Assembly (NCBI GenBank): GCA_963778895.1
Contig: CAVZVZ010000005.1
Coordinates: 248,001 to 312,000 of the forward strand
Length of the DNA stretch: 64,000 bases
From: CAVZVZ01 sp963778895
GTDB lineage: Bacteria; Actinomycetota; Acidimicrobiia; Acidimicrobiales; Acidimicrobilacustridaceae
Direction: 5' to 3'
This document shows, piece after piece, positions 63,813-64,000 of the stretch; within the stretch, counting starts at the first letter, position 1, and each line of letters begins with the position of its first letter. The position numbers and the translations under genes are program-made. A model generated the notes under the pieces. That model was not told the DNA's origin. It did no database searches and was given only the letters and a program-made list of their open reading frames with translations.

Positions 63813-64000
63813 CTAGCTCGCTGCGGCTTGCAGGATCTCGAGCGCCCTGCTGGCCCGTTGACCGTGGACCGTCTCTTCCCGGCCGTTGAGGCGCAGGAGG
63901 CGCGCGACCTCGGGATCGGACTCCTTGTCGGCCCATCGCTGATAGCCGGCGTCGCCGTCGATCTCGGCTTGGACGATGACCGGGAACACGTCGAGCCCGA
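63813..64000 (-). CDS. partial gene, ferritin/rubrerythrin-like C-terminus
   Basis: The last 61 residues of a protein that runs off the window edge; the stop is TAG at 63813-63815. The sequence LDVFPVIVQAEIDGDAGYQRWA, then LLRLNGREETVHGQRASRALEIL, has the Glu and His spacing (E.ETVH..R) of a ferritin-like four-helix protein. The family call is tentative. It is probably cytoplasmic. Confidence 0.5.
   Translation of the reverse strand, partial: GLDVFPVIVQAEIDGDAGYQRWADKESDPEVARLLRLNGREETVHGQRASRALEILQAAAS

Overview
The window is high-GC DNA dense with GTG starts and 4-bp ATGA/GTGA stop-start overlaps, from an actinobacterium. Several features recall mycobacteria: the order mec, cysM, murI, Rv1339-like hydrolase, rph, rdgB; a SigK/RskA-type sigma and anti-sigma pair; and a universal stress protein next to a site-2 protease with CBS domains. 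The large surface proteins (RCC1, HAF, Calx-beta, NHL, and cell-surface repeats with an RLLDTR motif) and the lack of mycolic-acid genes fit class Acidimicrobiia better than Mycobacteriales. That placement is inference.

Layout. 0.2-11.7 kb: five consecutive large exported or membrane-anchored repeat proteins (RCC1/Calx-beta; HAF/Calx-beta; zinc-ribbon/propeller; Calx-beta/lectin; PQQ/NHL). The last lies between a broken copy of the 5' half of tRNA-Pro (9.27 kb) and the intact tRNA-Pro (12.39 kb), with an integrase remnant beside the intact tRNA: a decayed integrative element. 12.7-19.5 kb: membrane proteins, a zinc alcohol dehydrogenase, an MFS exporter, a mycothiol-dependent-type protein and a Phd/PIN toxin-antitoxin pair with a palindromic operator. 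19.5-20.3 kb: three tRNAs and an orphan Calx-beta fragment. 20.3-23.1 kb: DrrAB-type ABC exporter behind an AbiEi/DUF559 gene. 23.2-29.5 kb: a coupled catabolic operon (amidohydrolase, SDR, amidohydrolase, cytochrome P450, TetR), with a divergent VOC protein and a cupin. 29.5-34.5 kb: GAP protein, glycosyltransferase, two SDRs and an NAD(P)-binding dehydrogenase. 34.6-39.2 kb: ppsA, membrane stress protein, S2P/CBS protease and coiled-coil protein, likely one operon. 39.2-48.9 kb: PhyH oxygenase, GH172-type hydrolase, DUF4395/thioredoxin pair, secreted subtilase, sigma/anti-sigma pair, rpe, META lipoprotein and clpP. 49-54.9 kb: tRNA-Leu, glutaminase, stress protein, CPBP protease, a divergent pair of D-amino-acid PLP enzymes, and a CsoR-type repressor with its operator. 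55-59.6 kb: the housekeeping cluster rdgB-rph-Rv1339-like-murI-cysM-mec. 59.7-64 kb: AhpD-like protein, esterase, smpB, tmRNA (ssrA) and lipoproteins.

A striking global property is that at least twenty otherwise good genes are split by single-base frameshifts, and nearly all that can be traced are +1 insertions. They are densest at 23.7-28.5 kb. This looks like unpolished sequence rather than biological decay, so these genes are annotated as one unit across the breaks. Genuinely broken items appear to be the integrase, the tRNA-Pro half and the orphan Calx-beta fragment.
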